A stretch of DNA of 64,000 nucleotides from Bog-473 sp963788125 (GCA_963788125.1 CAWBFN010000001.1:124001-188000), one strand, 5' to 3'. Positions 16,872 through 26,942 are shown, numbered from the stretch's first letter. Notes: generated by a model not told the origin, from the sequence alone. Numbers and translations are program-made.

Positions 16872-18248
16872 CTAGAACGCGAAGGCTTCTTCATGGATCC
16901 GCCCCGCTGGCAGCCCGATCCGGCGCGCCGCGGCGACGATGGCGTCGCTGAAGCCGTTCGGCCCGCAGACGAAGAGGTCCCGGTCGGCGAGGTCGGGCAC
17001 CAGCCATCGCAGCAGCCGATCGTCGAGCTGCACCTCGCGGCGCGTGCCGATGACCTCGTGGTAGTGGCCGTGACGGTGCTCCACGAGTGACATGAGTTCG
17101 TCGCGGTGCACGATGTCCTCTGCGGCCGATGCCCGGACGATGAGCGTGACGTCAACCGATGCGGGCAGGTCCTCGAGCAGGGCGCGCAGGGGGGTGATGC
17201 CCACGCCCGCCCCGATCAGCGCCACCCGGTCATAGGTGCGCACGTGATGCGTGAAGGCGCCGTAGGGGCCTTCGATCGCCACGCGGGTCCCGGGCTTGAG
17301 TGCCCGGATCGCCCGGCTCTGGTCGCCCGCCCCCTTGATGGTCATCCGGAGGTAGGGCGGCTGGGGGAGGGCGGAGAGGGAGTAGGGGTGGGCGTGCCAC
17401 CACAGCTCCTTGGTGAGGAACCGCCACCGGAAGAACTGGCCGCCCGAGACGGCGAGGCGATCGAGCCGCCGCCCCGAGCAGATGACCGAGAAGATGCCCG
17501 GCGCCTCCTCGCGCACCGTCGCCACCCGGAGCTGATGGCGCAGGCTGCGGACGACCGGTCCGACGAACCGGAACAGGATGACGACCCCTGCGGTCGAGGC
17601 CCAGACGGCGATCCACACCGCCTTGGTGAGCGGGTGGCCGACGAAGGACCCGCCGGTGGTGATCTGGTGGGCGAACGCCAGTGCCAGCCCGAGGTAGGTG
17701 TAGAGGTGGACGATCCACCAGGTCTCGTACTTGAGGTGCTTGCGAGCCAACTTGACCGAGGTGATCCCCGCCATCACCAAGAGGCAGAAGCCGACCGTGG
17801 CGGCCAGGAGGTCGGGATAGGAGGTGATGAAGAGCCAGAGCTGGCGGAGCACGCCCTCCTTCGCCGACTGCGCGTAGCCGAGCGTGATGAGCACGACGTG
17901 GGTGGCGATCAGCGCCAGCGCCCACGGTGCGATCCGCCGGTGCCAACGGAGGAGCCGGTCCTGCCCGACCGCTCGCTCGAGCCAGGGCAGCCGGGCGATG
18001 AGCACCAGCATGACCAGGATCAGGTACGCGCCGCTGAACCCGGCCAGACGCCCCCCGGCGATGAGCCAACCCCCCGGGGCGGCCAGCGAACCACGGGTCT
18101 CGCCGGTGACGACCAGACCGAGGGTGACGCCCAGGCCGAGACCGGCCAGTCCGGCCAGGGCGTCGGCGAACCCGGGCCTCGGTGCGTGTCCCGGACGGGG
18201 CCGGCGTCGGGCTGCTCTCGTCGTCGTGGCGTCCAGGTCGGAGACCAT
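16872..18248 (-). CDS. ferric-reductase-like transmembrane flavoprotein
   Basis: A 458-residue membrane oxidoreductase. About six transmembrane helices come first, with paired histidines for two b hemes (LLRWHRRIAPWAL, ALIATHVVL, WWIVHLYTYLG, ALAFAHQIT). The cytoplasmic C-terminal half is a ferredoxin-reductase module, with the FAD site AHPYSLSALP, the NAD(P) site LIGAGVGITPLRALL and the terminal FVCGPNGFSDA. It should take electrons from NAD(P)H through FAD and heme across the membrane. The next two genes encode an extracytoplasmic FMN protein and ApbE, so the trio resembles flavin-based transmembrane electron-transfer systems. The final acceptor is unknown. Confidence 0.87.
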   Translation of the reverse strand: MVSDLDATTTRAARRRPRPGHAPRPGFADALAGLAGLGLGVTLGLVVTGETRGSLAAPGGWLIAGGRLAGFSGAYLILVMLVLIARLPWLERAVGQDRLLRWHRRIAPWALALIATHVVLITLGYAQSAKEGVLRQLWLFITSYPDLLAATVGFCLLVMAGITSVKLARKHLKYETWWIVHLYTYLGLALAFAHQITTGGSFVGHPLTKAVWIAVWASTAGVVILFRFVGPVVRSLRHQLRVATVREEAPGIFSVICSGRRLDRLAVSGGQFFRWRFLTKELWWHAHPYSLSALPQPPYLRMTIKGAGDQSRAIRALKPGTRVAIEGPYGAFTHHVRTYDRVALIGAGVGITPLRALLEDLPASVDVTLIVRASAAEDIVHRDELMSLVEHRHGHYHEVIGTRREVQLDDRLLRWLVPDLADRDLFVCGPNGFSDAIVAAARRIGLPAGRIHEEAFAF

Positions 18249-18350
18249 TACCGGGTGATTCTCGCGTGCCGATGTGCGCAGTGGTGTGGCACGCCCTGTC
18301 CTGCCCGTTCGCGTCGCCCAGCTGCACCCTCGCGGCCCGCTGGGGCTCCG

Positions 18351-19427
18351 CTACGCCGAATGGACCCCTTGGTCTTCCTTCTCTTGATCCTCTTTCGAGT
18401 CCTCTTGATCCTCTTTCGAGTCGTCCGACTGACGCTTCGGCGACGAGAGCCACTCGCTCTGGGTCATGGCCGGCGTGGTGAAATCGACCGAGACCTGCTG
18501 CTCGGGACGGCGCTGGTTCTGTGTGGCCTGCCGAGCGAGCGATCGCTGATCGGCCTCGGTGAGGGGCGGTTGGACCATGCCGCGGGGCCAGAGATGTTCG
18601 GCCAGGACGGTATTGAGCTCGGCGGCGTAGATGGTGATCTCACAGCTGAGGTAGATCCAGGCCACCAGCCCCAACACCGCGGCGAACACACCGTAGGTGA
18701 CGCTGTCGTTCTTGACGTCGTGACCGATCAGGTAGCCCCCTACCGCTTGCAGGACGGTCCACCCCACGCCGCCGAGCACCGCGCCCGCCCACAGCTGACG
18801 GGTGGGCACCACCTTGGGCGTCAGAACCCTGAACGCCCCGAGGTAGACGGCGATGTTGACCAGGACCGCCAACGCCACGCTCAGCACCCCGAGCCAGACG
18901 TTGTGGCGCCCGAAGGTGGCGAAACTGGCGAGGCCGGTCGTCACGATGAGGCCTACCCCGAGCACGACGAGAAAGGCGAAGCCGCGGCCCAGGCGCGAGA
19001 GGTAGTTCGGTCGATCGGGCCCCACGAGATTCCAGATCTGGGACATGGAGAACAGTCCGGACTGCGCCAGTCCCGTCGAACCCCACAGAAGACCGAGGAG
19101 CCCCACGATGAGTCCGATCACCGAGCTGCGGTGCAGCCCATGGATGTTGTTTCCGAGCTGGGTGCCGACCACGGGGAACTCGCGCAGCGTCGAGTGCAGC
19201 ACGGCGGTGCGGGCCGAGGTGTCGTGCGCCAGCACGATGTCGAGCACCGTGACCAGCAACAAGAGGAGGGGGAAGACGCAGAGGAAGGCGGTGAAGGCCA
19301 GGTTGGCGACGAGGACGCCCGCGTTGTCGTCGCCGAACTTCTTCATGACGCCGAAGACCAAGGCGGCTGGACCGAATCGTTGCTGCGCGGCATCGATCCG
19401 TCGAAAGATCTTTTCAATAGGGTTCAC
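18351..19427 (-). CDS. YihY/virulence factor BrkB family protein
   Basis: A 358-residue integral membrane protein with about six hydrophobic helices. It has the family-typical opening (DDNAGVLVANLAFTAFLCVF), a central LGLLWGSTGLAQSG, and the late FAAVLGLVAWIYLSCEITIY. The C-terminal 70 residues are hydrophilic, and the last 30 contain a tandem repeat of DSKEDQE. Members of this family were once called ribonuclease BN; their real function is unclear. The first 20 bases of its coding region and its leader are part of a block repeated at 51.6 kb. Confidence 0.85.
   Translation of the reverse strand: MNPIEKIFRRIDAAQQRFGPAALVFGVMKKFGDDNAGVLVANLAFTAFLCVFPLLLLLVTVLDIVLAHDTSARTAVLHSTLREFPVVGTQLGNNIHGLHRSSVIGLIVGLLGLLWGSTGLAQSGLFSMSQIWNLVGPDRPNYLSRLGRGFAFLVVLGVGLIVTTGLASFATFGRHNVWLGVLSVALAVLVNIAVYLGAFRVLTPKVVPTRQLWAGAVLGGVGWTVLQAVGGYLIGHDVKNDSVTYGVFAAVLGLVAWIYLSCEITIYAAELNTVLAEHLWPRGMVQPPLTEADQRSLARQATQNQRRPEQQVSVDFTTPAMTQSEWLSSPKRQSDDSKEDQEDSKEDQEKEDQGVHSA
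18382..18423. repeat. 21-bp tandem repeat in the YihY coding end
   Basis: Two adjacent 21-base units (TCTTGATCCTCTTTCGAGTC plus C) differing only in the last base. They encode the acidic repeat DSKEDQE in the C-terminal tail, in frame, so copy-number change would lengthen or shorten the tail without breaking the gene. Confidence 0.8.
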
Positions 19428-19496
19428 CGCGGTCTCCTCCGGGGAGTCCTCTGTCAGTTACCCGAACATGGCCGGGTCCAACCGATCGGCGTGGAT
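19406..19496. repeat. dispersed direct repeat, copy 1 (YihY leader)
   Basis: About 90 bases running from the first codons of the YihY gene through its leader to GGCGTGGA. A second copy in the same orientation is at 51599-51708, with few substitutions and one 20-bp internal duplication there. The block contains an imperfect 18-bp dyad, ACCCGAACATGGCCGGGT. Confidence 0.85.
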
Positions 19497-19587
19497 GGAA
19501 GGGTCGCCGGTTCCTCGGCCCCATCGTGTCACGGCCGCCGCCGCCGGCGGTCGATCCCTCCGACCCGCAATGGCAGTTGCGAAGAGG

Positions 19588-22287
19588 CTACAGCTCACGT
19601 TGTGCAAGTTGTGTCCGCGACTTGACGTCGAGTTTCCGAAAAGCCTTGGTGAGGTGATACTCGACCGTACTGGGGCTGATGAAGAGTTGAGCAGCGATCT
19701 CTCGGTTGGTATTTCCCTTCGCGGCGAGGCGGGCGACTTGTGACTCTTGCGGGGTGAGTTGGTTGAGCGTCTGCACATTTCGTTTCCGCGCCGTTTCGCC
19801 GCTTGCCAGCAGCTCAACCCCTGCTCGCTCGGCGAATGCCTCCATTCCAAAGCCGGTGAACATTTCGTGAGCGATCCGCAACTCGTGACGAGCGTCCAGG
19901 CGACGACGCTGACGTCGGAGCCACTCGCCGTAAAGGAGGTGAGCACGGGCCAGATCCACAGCGACTCGCGTGCGCGCGAGCCGTTCGATAGCTTCGACGT
20001 AGAGGTCCTCGGCGTGAAGATCATCCGCGAGGAGTGCGTGCGAGCGGGCGGCGATCCCCAAGGCCCACTCGGTCCCGCTTGCACTGCTCCTGTCCGTCAG
20101 GTGTCGATCGGTCTCGGCGGCAAGGTCGAAAGCCCCAACTCGCACTGCCGCCTCAATCAACTCAGGCATCGCCCAGTTCGACGTGACGAGCTCGGTGTGA
20201 CCAACCACCCGGCACGCTGCCGCCAATGCCTCCGCGTACCGTCCGAGCCCGTTGTAGAGAACGGACTCCGCCCGGTCCATGAACGACAGACCTGCCCCCT
20301 CTCCGCGCCCCATCAGCTCGGAGCGAGCCGAATCGAACAGTTGTCTCGCTTCGACCTCGCGGCCACGCATCGCAGCGAGGCTCACCTCGTGGTAGGGCGC
20401 GAGGTGGCTTCCGGTCAGCTCCGTTGCCTCTCGGAGGGCCTCCTGGTCAGATGCCGCCAGTGCCAGCTCGCCTGCGAGTACATGCATCTGGCCCCGGTGA
20501 CTAAGGGCGATCGGCTGTTCGCTGAGCGCTCCGGTCTCGCGGACCAGTCGAAGGTGGAGGTCTGCCAGTCGCTCCCAACCTTCGTCGTCCCAAAGGTGTT
20601 GTGTTGCGACGGTCGCTCCCCACAGCCAGCGCAGCTGCTCAGTCGGCGACATATCGCTCTCAATGGCGCGCTGCGCCTGGCGCAGAGTCGGCACCGCAGC
20701 GCCATAGTTGTCGCAGAGAATCGCAACCAAACCGTCGAGCAGCAGGTCCGGTCCGCGTGGATTCCGCGCTCGTGGTGCAGAGCGTGCAGCTTCTGCTATC
20801 TCGTGCGGGGTTGCGCCCGGCCCGGCTAACGGCCCAGCGAAGATGGCCGCCGTCAGCGATTCCAGATACGTCTCTCGGGCCAGCTCAGGATCGATCTTTC
20901 GGAGTCGTTCGGCGGCGTTGAGCAGCAGTGTTGCGGCGTCGCCGCCACGCGTCTCGAGGAACGCAATCTGGCCGCGGAGCAGACCCGCCCTCGCCTGCTC
21001 GGACTCACTGAGAACTCCTGCCTCAGCCGTTGCGACCAAGCGTACCGCGTCGTCCAGTGCACCGGCTTGTACCTTTGCCTGGGCCGCCGCGAGCGCACGC
21101 CCCGACCGGTGTGACTCCCGGGGCGTCAACGCCGTGGCTCGTTCCAGGAACGCCGCGGCGGCCGCGTAACCACCGCGCGCTTGCGCCCGGGCTGCCGACT
21201 CCTCCAGCTCCGCGGCAACCTCCTCATCGGGCTTCTGGGCCGCCTGCGCCCGGTGCCAGGCTCGACGATCCGGATCGAGTCCCGGATCGGTCGCCTCCGC
21301 CAGCGCGCGGTGTGTCTCGCGTCGTTCGTTCGGGGTGGCTGCCCGGTAGACAGCCGAACGAACCAGCGGATGACGGAACACCACCCGTGGGTCAAGAACC
21401 AACAAGTCCTCAGACTCAATCGTGTCGGCAGCCGACTCTGCGATTCCAAGTCGCTGCACCGCGCGCCATACGAGTGCCGGATCCCCGACCGGATCGGCCG
21501 CCGCCACGAGCAATAAGCGACGGGCATCGTCTGGAAGGGTGGTCAACCGACGCCTGAAGCTTTCCTCGATGCTGGCAGACAGGGGCAGCTCGGCCGGCAG
21601 GCCAAATCCGCCCGCCAGCTCGGTCGGCGTGAGCCCCCTCGGCAACTCCAGCAGCGCGAGTGGGTTTCCACGCGTCTCGGCAACGACCCTCTCCAAGACG
21701 GGCTCATCGAGCGGAGCCGGCAAGACCGACTCCAACAGCGCCCGCGCATCTCGATGCCCCAAGGGCGGGATGAAAAGTTCCGGTAGGCCGCGTAGAGCCT
21801 CGTCGACCTGGCGCGTCGCGAATACGAGGACGATCTGCTCCGCCAGCAGACGGCGAGCCACGAACGCAAGAGCCCGCGCCGACGCGTGGTCCAGCCAATG
21901 TGCGTCATCCACAACAGCGAGGAGAGGCCGTTTCTCGGCCGCCTCGGACAAGAGGCCGAGGACCGCCACACCGACCAAGAACGGATCTGGCGCCGACCCG
22001 CCACTGAGTCCAAACGCGACGCCGAGCGCTTCGTGCTGGGGTTGCGGGAGGCGGTCCAAAAGGTCGAGGAACGGGGAACACAGCTGCAGAAGCGCCGCGA
22101 ACGGGAGCTCCATCTCCGCTTCGACGCCGGCCGTCCTGGCGACCAGATACTCCCGCCCCGCTTCAATTGCGTACTCGAGCAGAGCGGTTTTGCCGACACC
22201 TGCTTCACCGTGCACGACCAACACGCCGCCGCGCCTCCCGGTGAGTAACCGGTCGAGGATCTCACGCTCGCGTTCACGGCCGAACAA
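19588..22287 (-). CDS. large ATP-binding LuxR-family regulator
   Basis: An 899-residue LAL/MalT-like regulator. The Walker A motif HGEAGVGKTAL is at about residues 26-36, and Walker B is in LLAVVDDAHWLDH. The middle 550 residues are helical repeats of TPR character, and the last 55 form a LuxR helix-turn-helix (LTPQESQVARLAAKGNTNRE, STVEYHLTKAFRKLDV). The start is TTG 22287, supported by an AGGAGG ribosome site 4-5 bases upstream. Such proteins bind an inducer and ATP and activate nearby promoters. It stands at the left border of the accessory island, so it could regulate island genes, but it could equally serve the left flank. Confidence 0.88.
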   Translation of the reverse strand: MFGREREREILDRLLTGRRGGVLVVHGEAGVGKTALLEYAIEAGREYLVARTAGVEAEMELPFAALLQLCSPFLDLLDRLPQPQHEALGVAFGLSGGSAPDPFLVGVAVLGLLSEAAEKRPLLAVVDDAHWLDHASARALAFVARRLLAEQIVLVFATRQVDEALRGLPELFIPPLGHRDARALLESVLPAPLDEPVLERVVAETRGNPLALLELPRGLTPTELAGGFGLPAELPLSASIEESFRRRLTTLPDDARRLLLVAAADPVGDPALVWRAVQRLGIAESAADTIESEDLLVLDPRVVFRHPLVRSAVYRAATPNERRETHRALAEATDPGLDPDRRAWHRAQAAQKPDEEVAAELEESAARAQARGGYAAAAAFLERATALTPRESHRSGRALAAAQAKVQAGALDDAVRLVATAEAGVLSESEQARAGLLRGQIAFLETRGGDAATLLLNAAERLRKIDPELARETYLESLTAAIFAGPLAGPGATPHEIAEAARSAPRARNPRGPDLLLDGLVAILCDNYGAAVPTLRQAQRAIESDMSPTEQLRWLWGATVATQHLWDDEGWERLADLHLRLVRETGALSEQPIALSHRGQMHVLAGELALAASDQEALREATELTGSHLAPYHEVSLAAMRGREVEARQLFDSARSELMGRGEGAGLSFMDRAESVLYNGLGRYAEALAAACRVVGHTELVTSNWAMPELIEAAVRVGAFDLAAETDRHLTDRSSASGTEWALGIAARSHALLADDLHAEDLYVEAIERLARTRVAVDLARAHLLYGEWLRRQRRRLDARHELRIAHEMFTGFGMEAFAERAGVELLASGETARKRNVQTLNQLTPQESQVARLAAKGNTNREIAAQLFISPSTVEYHLTKAFRKLDVKSRTQLAQREL

Positions 22288-22395
22288 CTGTCCTCCTGAC
22301 GAAGACCGGACGAAACATACCTCACACCCGCTTTTCGACCGACATCATGGCTGAGAGCGGCGTTCGGGGCACGCCTAAGGATGTCCATGACTAGG

Positions 22396-23427
22396 GATTC
22401 CGGGATTCGAACTCACCGCAGTGGCGTTACGGTCTCAAGGACAGTGACTACAGGGGCGAGTCCTCGGCGGCCGGGCACGACAGGGGGGTCATTCGCCGGC
22501 GCGCCGGCCCGGAGCCGACGCCGATCGCTCCCAGAGTCAGCGAGCAGGGCTACTACGTCGGGCGGGTCGAGGGGAACCTCTACCGAATCACGGACGGAAC
22601 GTACCAGTGTGCCTTCATGACGACGTCCGACGGCGTCGTCTTATTCGACGCGCCTGCCACCATCGGTCACAACATCCAGCGTGCCATGGATGAGATTGCC
22701 ATGGCCAATGGCGTAAGCAACAAGGTGACCCACCTGATCTACTCGCATCACCACGCCGATCACGCCGGGGCATCCTCGCTGTTTGACCGGAACATCACTC
22801 GCATCGGGCACGAGGAGACGCGAAAGCTTCTGCTGCGTGACGACGACCCCGCAAGGCCCGCACCAGAAGAAACCTTCCAGGACCGCTGCGCCCTCGAGAT
22901 CGGGGGCGAGCGCATCGAGCTGGCCTGGCACGGCTCCAATCATTCGCCGGACAACATCTTTATCCATCTGCCCGGGGCATGCTGCGCTCATGCTCGTCGA
23001 CATCGTGAACCCAGGTTGGGCGGCGGTCTGCCAAAGCAACCTGGCCGACGACGTACCGGGCTACATCGGGGCCGCGGACTACGCGCTCACCTACCCGTGG
23101 AAGTACTTCATTGGCGGTCATATGGGCCGGCTTGGGACGCGCGACGACGTTGCAACGCACCGGCAGTACATGGCCGACATCGGGGACAGCTCACGAAAGG
23201 CGCTGGACACCATCGATCCCACACCCTATTTCGTCAAGCACGGCGAGAACACCTGGGCCGCGATGAGGGAGTATCTGCACGCGATGACAGCCGCCGCCGC
23301 GGCGCCGGTCATCGAGAAGTACTCGGGCATTCTTGCGGCCGTCGAGATCTTCACTCCCGTTACCACGTTCCACGTCATGCAATCGATTCGCCTCGACCTT
23401 GGCTACGCGTCGCGGGTTCATCCGTGA
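22396..23427 (+). pseudogene. MBL-fold metallohydrolase, frameshifted
   Basis: A metallo-beta-lactamase-fold hydrolase with the zinc motif SHHHADHAG, and HEETRKLL, WHGSNHSPDNIFI and GGHMGRLGTRDDV further on. The reading frame is intact to about 22973, where one extra G in GGGG (22974-22977) shifts it; the rest (LMLVDIVNPGWAAVCQSNL onward) continues in the next frame to 23427. The N-terminal coding sequence (YYVGRVEGNLYRITDG) is in frame upstream of the ATG at 22617, but no ATG, GTG or TTG start exists in that frame, so the beginning is probably damaged too. Family members hydrolyse lactones, esters or thioesters. This is the first gene of the island. Confidence 0.72.
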
Positions 23428-23568
23428 GTCTCGGCGAGACAGGAGGGTCAGCTCGGACACGTACGGGCCAGCAGCCGACTAGGGGTTTCCTGGATGCGAG
23501 CCCGTCCGGGCCGGCAAAAGATGTGGAGGCCACCTCCCAGGACATTCGATGCGAAAGGAAGCAGGCCC

Positions 23569-24267
23569 ATGCCCGACGACTCAGTAGGTGACTCTGGCTC
23601 CTCGATCGACAACCGCCATCTTCTGCTGGTCGGTGCCGGGCCGGGTCTTGGAATGGCCGTGGCTCGTCGCTTCGCCGACGGCGGCTATCGAGTGACCTTG
23701 GTGGCTCGCAGCACGGACGGACTCGGCCATCTCGCTGACAGCCTGGCTGACACCGGAGCCCAGATTGACACGATCGCGGCAGATGCCAGCGACCCTGAAG
23801 GTCTGGGAGCTCGGATGGCTGAGCTCTACAACGAGCAGGGTGCGCCCGGGCTCATCATCTACAACGCAGTCATGGGAGCTCCGGACAACCTCCTGAGCTC
23901 GAGCGTCGAGCACCTGCAGACGGCCTATGCGGTTGACGTCATCAGCGCCATCGTCGTGACGCAGGTCGCCGCCCCAGCCATGCGGGCGGCCGGCTCCGGC
24001 ACCATCATCGTGACGGGTGGCGGTTTCGCAGATTATCCGATCCCAGCCCTCGCGACCATTTCCCTCGGCAAAGCAGCGCTCCGATCCGCCGCCACCATGC
24101 TCGGAGCCGATTTGGAGCCGGATGGCATCCGCGTGGCGACATTGACGATCGCCGGGCAGATCGTTGCGGGCACCGCCTTCGATCCCGAGAACATCGCGAA
24201 GCGCTATTGGGAGGTCGTCCATTCCGACGGTCCCTGGCAGGCGGAGTTTCGCTTTACCGGCGAATAG
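23569..24267 (+). CDS. SDR-family protein lacking the catalytic Tyr
   Basis: A 232-residue short-chain dehydrogenase-like protein. The nucleotide site is GAGPGLGMAVARRFADG, and the NAG-like motif is YNAVMG. The active-site region reads LATISLGKAALRS: the Lys is kept, but the Tyr of YxxxK is replaced by Ile, as in a divergent SDR subgroup. It may therefore bind NAD(P) without acting as a normal dehydrogenase. The start at ATG 23569 follows GAAAGGAAG; the longer frame is rejected. It lies in the same direction as the MBL gene. The substrate is unknown. Confidence 0.75.
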   Translation: MPDDSVGDSGSSIDNRHLLLVGAGPGLGMAVARRFADGGYRVTLVARSTDGLGHLADSLADTGAQIDTIAADASDPEGLGARMAELYNEQGAPGLIIYNAVMGAPDNLLSSSVEHLQTAYAVDVISAIVVTQVAAPAMRAAGSGTIIVTGGGFADYPIPALATISLGKAALRSAATMLGADLEPDGIRVATLTIAGQIVAGTAFDPENIAKRYWEVVHSDGPWQAEFRFTGE

Positions 24268-24384
24268 GGACCAGGCGGGCACGGTGGGGCCGTCAGTCCG
24301 TCTATTCCAGTTGGACGGAATGCATAGGGCCCAGAGCCCGACGTAGACAACCTTGGTGTTCATGTCACCTTTGAACCAAGGGAC

Positions 24385-25597
24385 TTAGGTCACCGCTCCA
24401 TCGATTTTCAATTGAATGATTTCATCTTCAGTACGGCCAAGTTTCCGCAAGATATTGTCGGTGTGCTCGGCGAACTGAGGCGCGCGCGTCAGCACCGGAG
24501 GCGTCTCGTCAAACTGCACGGGGTTCGCCACCAATTTGCGTTCGTTGCCCTCGAGGTCGGTGACGGGCAGGAGATAACCGTTGGCTTCCATCTGGGGGTC
24601 AGCAAGGATTTCGAGGGGGCTTTGTACGGGAGCCCACGGTCCATCAATAGTCCGTAGATGCTCGATCCAGTATGAATAAGGCCTAGCGGCGATCGCAGCG
24701 GCCACGTATTCGCCCGCCTCCAGGGCATTATCCATGAGTTTCTCCGCTGTATTGAACCGGTCGTCATCGATGAGGTGCTCGAGGTCCAGGTGGCGGCAGG
24801 CATCGGCAAAGTAACGACCGGGTTGGAGCATGACGAAGTTAAGCCAACGCCCGTCCGATGTTCGGTAGATCCCCGATAAGGGGTTGTGGGGAGCGACCAG
24901 AGGCGCATTCAGAGGCGGTGGTGAGTGCTCCTCACCCGACAAGGCGGCGTTGCCCAACGCGAGGCCTACAGCCCAGGCGCCAACGCCCATGAGCGACACG
25001 TCGATCACGGATGGTTCGCCGGTACGTTCGCGGGCGTAGAGGGCTGCAGCAATACCGCCGGCGATTGTCATGCCACCTATCGAATCCCCGAAGGCGGCGG
25101 CCGGCTGAGAGATCACTCGCGGACTATCGACGGGAGTAGCCCCCCAAGCGGCGCCCATCGACACCAGAAGTTCATGTGTCGTAGCCACCCTTTTCGGCGT
25201 CTGGGCCACGTTGGCCGTGGCCCGAGCCGCGCACGTAAATGACCTTAGGGTTGGCATTGCGGATGTCTTCGACTTCGAGGTTGATTCGCCGTCGAGCGTC
25301 AGGCAAGAAGTTCGTGAGAAACACGTCTGCGTCGCGGCACAGATCGAGGAGAACTTCGTGCCCGCCGGGTGTGTCCAGGCTTAGACCGATGCTGCTCTTT
25401 CCACGATTTGGGTGCTCCATGAGCGGCTGGAACGAGCCGGATGCGGCCGCGTTCGTTCCAATGCGTAGGCCCCGTTGGGCATCTCCCGCCACGGAATGCT
25501 CAATTTCGATGACGTCGGCGCCCCAGTCGGCGAGGACCGCTCCGGCGGATGGCGTGAAAGTGAACTGGGCGACCTCGATGACCCTGACGCCCTTCAT
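24385..25597 (-). pseudogene. CaiB/BaiF-type CoA transferase, frameshifted
   Basis: A family III CoA transferase of about 400 residues read in two frames. The N-terminal part (from ATG 25597: MKGVRVIEVAQFTFTPSAGA, ADWGADVIEIEH, FLTNFLPDARRR) stops at 25172 after GPDAEKGGYDT. The rest (GAAWGATPVDSP, AFGDSIGGMTIAGG) continues in another frame to 24385. The catalytic Asp should be that of GDSIGG. One or two single-base indels lie near 25165-25185. It would move CoA between organic acids and is likely an activation step for the island's substrate. Two palindromes lie 27-50 bases before the start. Confidence 0.78.
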
Positions 25598-25623
25598 TGG
25601 TTGGTGCACTGAGGCTGACCCCC

Positions 25624-25647
25624 TTGATCGATCAAATGGTGCACCAT
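25624..25647. promoter_or_regulatory. two adjacent perfect palindromes before the CoA transferase
   Basis: TTGATCGATCAA (25624-25635) followed directly by ATGGTGCACCAT (25636-25647), each a perfect 12-bp palindrome, 27-50 bases upstream of the CoA-transferase start. They probably mark an operator or two overlapping operators. No known regulator motif is recognised. Confidence 0.55.
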
Positions 25648-25737
25648 CGTGCACGTCCAGTTGTATTGCTTGTATTTCCGACCATCGGGCAATCTGTCGT
25701 ATATTTTCCCGTCCCTCGCAGCGCAAAGCTCATGTGG

Positions 25738-26942
25738 TTAGAGAGTGCGCTCGGAGCCGACGATGCTTACGAAGCTCACGCAGGCGCCCGGCCGACCGCC
25801 GAGGTTGTGTGTCATCCCGAGCTTCCGGCCTTCTGTGACGGCCGATAGCTGCCGCTCGGGCGGCGCCTCGTTGCGAAGCTGGAGCCGACACTCAAAGAGC
25901 ATTCGCAAACCGCTGGCGCCAATCGGGTGGCCAAAGCTTTTCAACCCGCCATCCGGATTGACAGAAAGTCGGCCGTCGAGGTCGAAGTTCCCGCTGAGAA
26001 CATCATGTACTGCGGCTCCACGATCTGAAAACCCGAGGTCCTCCATGAGGACGATTTCGGTCGGAGTGAAGCAGTCGTGGACCTCGGCCAGAGCGAGCTC
26101 GGCTCGAGGATCGTCGATCGATGCCTGGCGATATGCGTCGTCGGCGGCACGAACGACCTCGGGGAATGTGGTGTAGTCATAGTCAGAGGTCATGTTGCCC
26201 GTGGCCGGCCCGGCGATAAAGGAGAGCGCCTTTAGGTACAGGGGCATTTCAGTGTATCGATACGCATCCTCTGACCGGACGAGGATTGCAGCGGCAGCAC
26301 CGTCGCTGACGCCCGAACAGTCGTACACGCCAAGGCCTCCGGCTATGAGTGGGCTTTTTCGTATTACATCAATGGACACCTCGGAGCGGAACTGCGCACG
26401 CGGTTCCTTGCCCCGTTGAAATGGTTCTTCCAGGCGACGCGGGTCATCGCGTCTTTGAAGCGCTCTGGAGTCACGCCGTGTTTCTGGGCGTACGCGCCGG
26501 GGATGAAGCTGAAACTCGCCGGCGCAGTGATAGGGACCGCCGTGCCGTCGCCTGGGACGGTCTGACTGACGAGCCCAGAGAAGCCTGACTCTTTCAACTT
26601 CTCGACCCCAACCGCCATGACCACGTCGTAGGCGCCGGATGCGACGGCGTATGCCGCGTTGCGAAACGCTTCTGACCCTGTGGCGCAGTAATTCTCAACG
26701 CGAGTTACGGGCTTGTAGTCGAGCTTTAAGGGCCGGGACAGTGTCAGTCCACTGACGCCAGAACTCGCAGTTCCGAGCCAGAAAGCATCGACCTCGTTCA
26801 CCGCGAGGCCGGGGGTATCCTCGACACTGTCTCGCACTGCGTCAATGAGCAGATCTTCGACCGATCGATCCCAGCGCTCCCCGAATCGAGTGCAACCCAT
26901 ACCAACGATCGCCACCCAATCGCATATGCCGTGACTAGCCAT
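25738..26942 (-). pseudogene. SCP2-type thiolase (lipid-transfer protein), frameshifted
   Basis: A thiolase-superfamily enzyme of about 400 residues. The N-terminal part has VAIVGMGCTRFGERWDRS and the nucleophile region VENYCATGSEAFRNA; the C-terminal part has HDCFTPTEI, the His motif GGLKSFGHPIGASG and NLGGRPGACVSFVS. The two parts are in different frames, joined at about 26400, where one C appears to be missing (NGARN then RAQFRSEV). In steroid catabolism such proteins (Ltp2 type) act as retro-aldolases that need a DUF35 partner. Here a DUF35 domain is fused to the HMG-CoA-synthase-like gene immediately upstream, overlapping by 8 bases. Function is inferred from that pairing. Confidence 0.78.

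Noticed and set aside
17106..19625. An 839-codon open frame on the plus strand
   Set aside because: It runs antisense to the flavocytochrome and YihY genes and has the low-complexity Arg/Asp/Gly/Pro make-up of a shadow frame in high-G+C DNA.
22381..22420. ATTCGAACTC near the island border, a possible tRNA 3' end used as an integration site
   Set aside because: The stem bases around the loop do not pair and there is no CCA or acceptor stem, so it is not a tRNA or a tRNA-derived att site.
24370..24392. ACCAAGGGACTTAGGT as a further KstR2-like site
   Set aside because: The spacing between half-sites is one base too long and several positions are not symmetrical. It also lies at the 3' end of the CoA-transferase gene.
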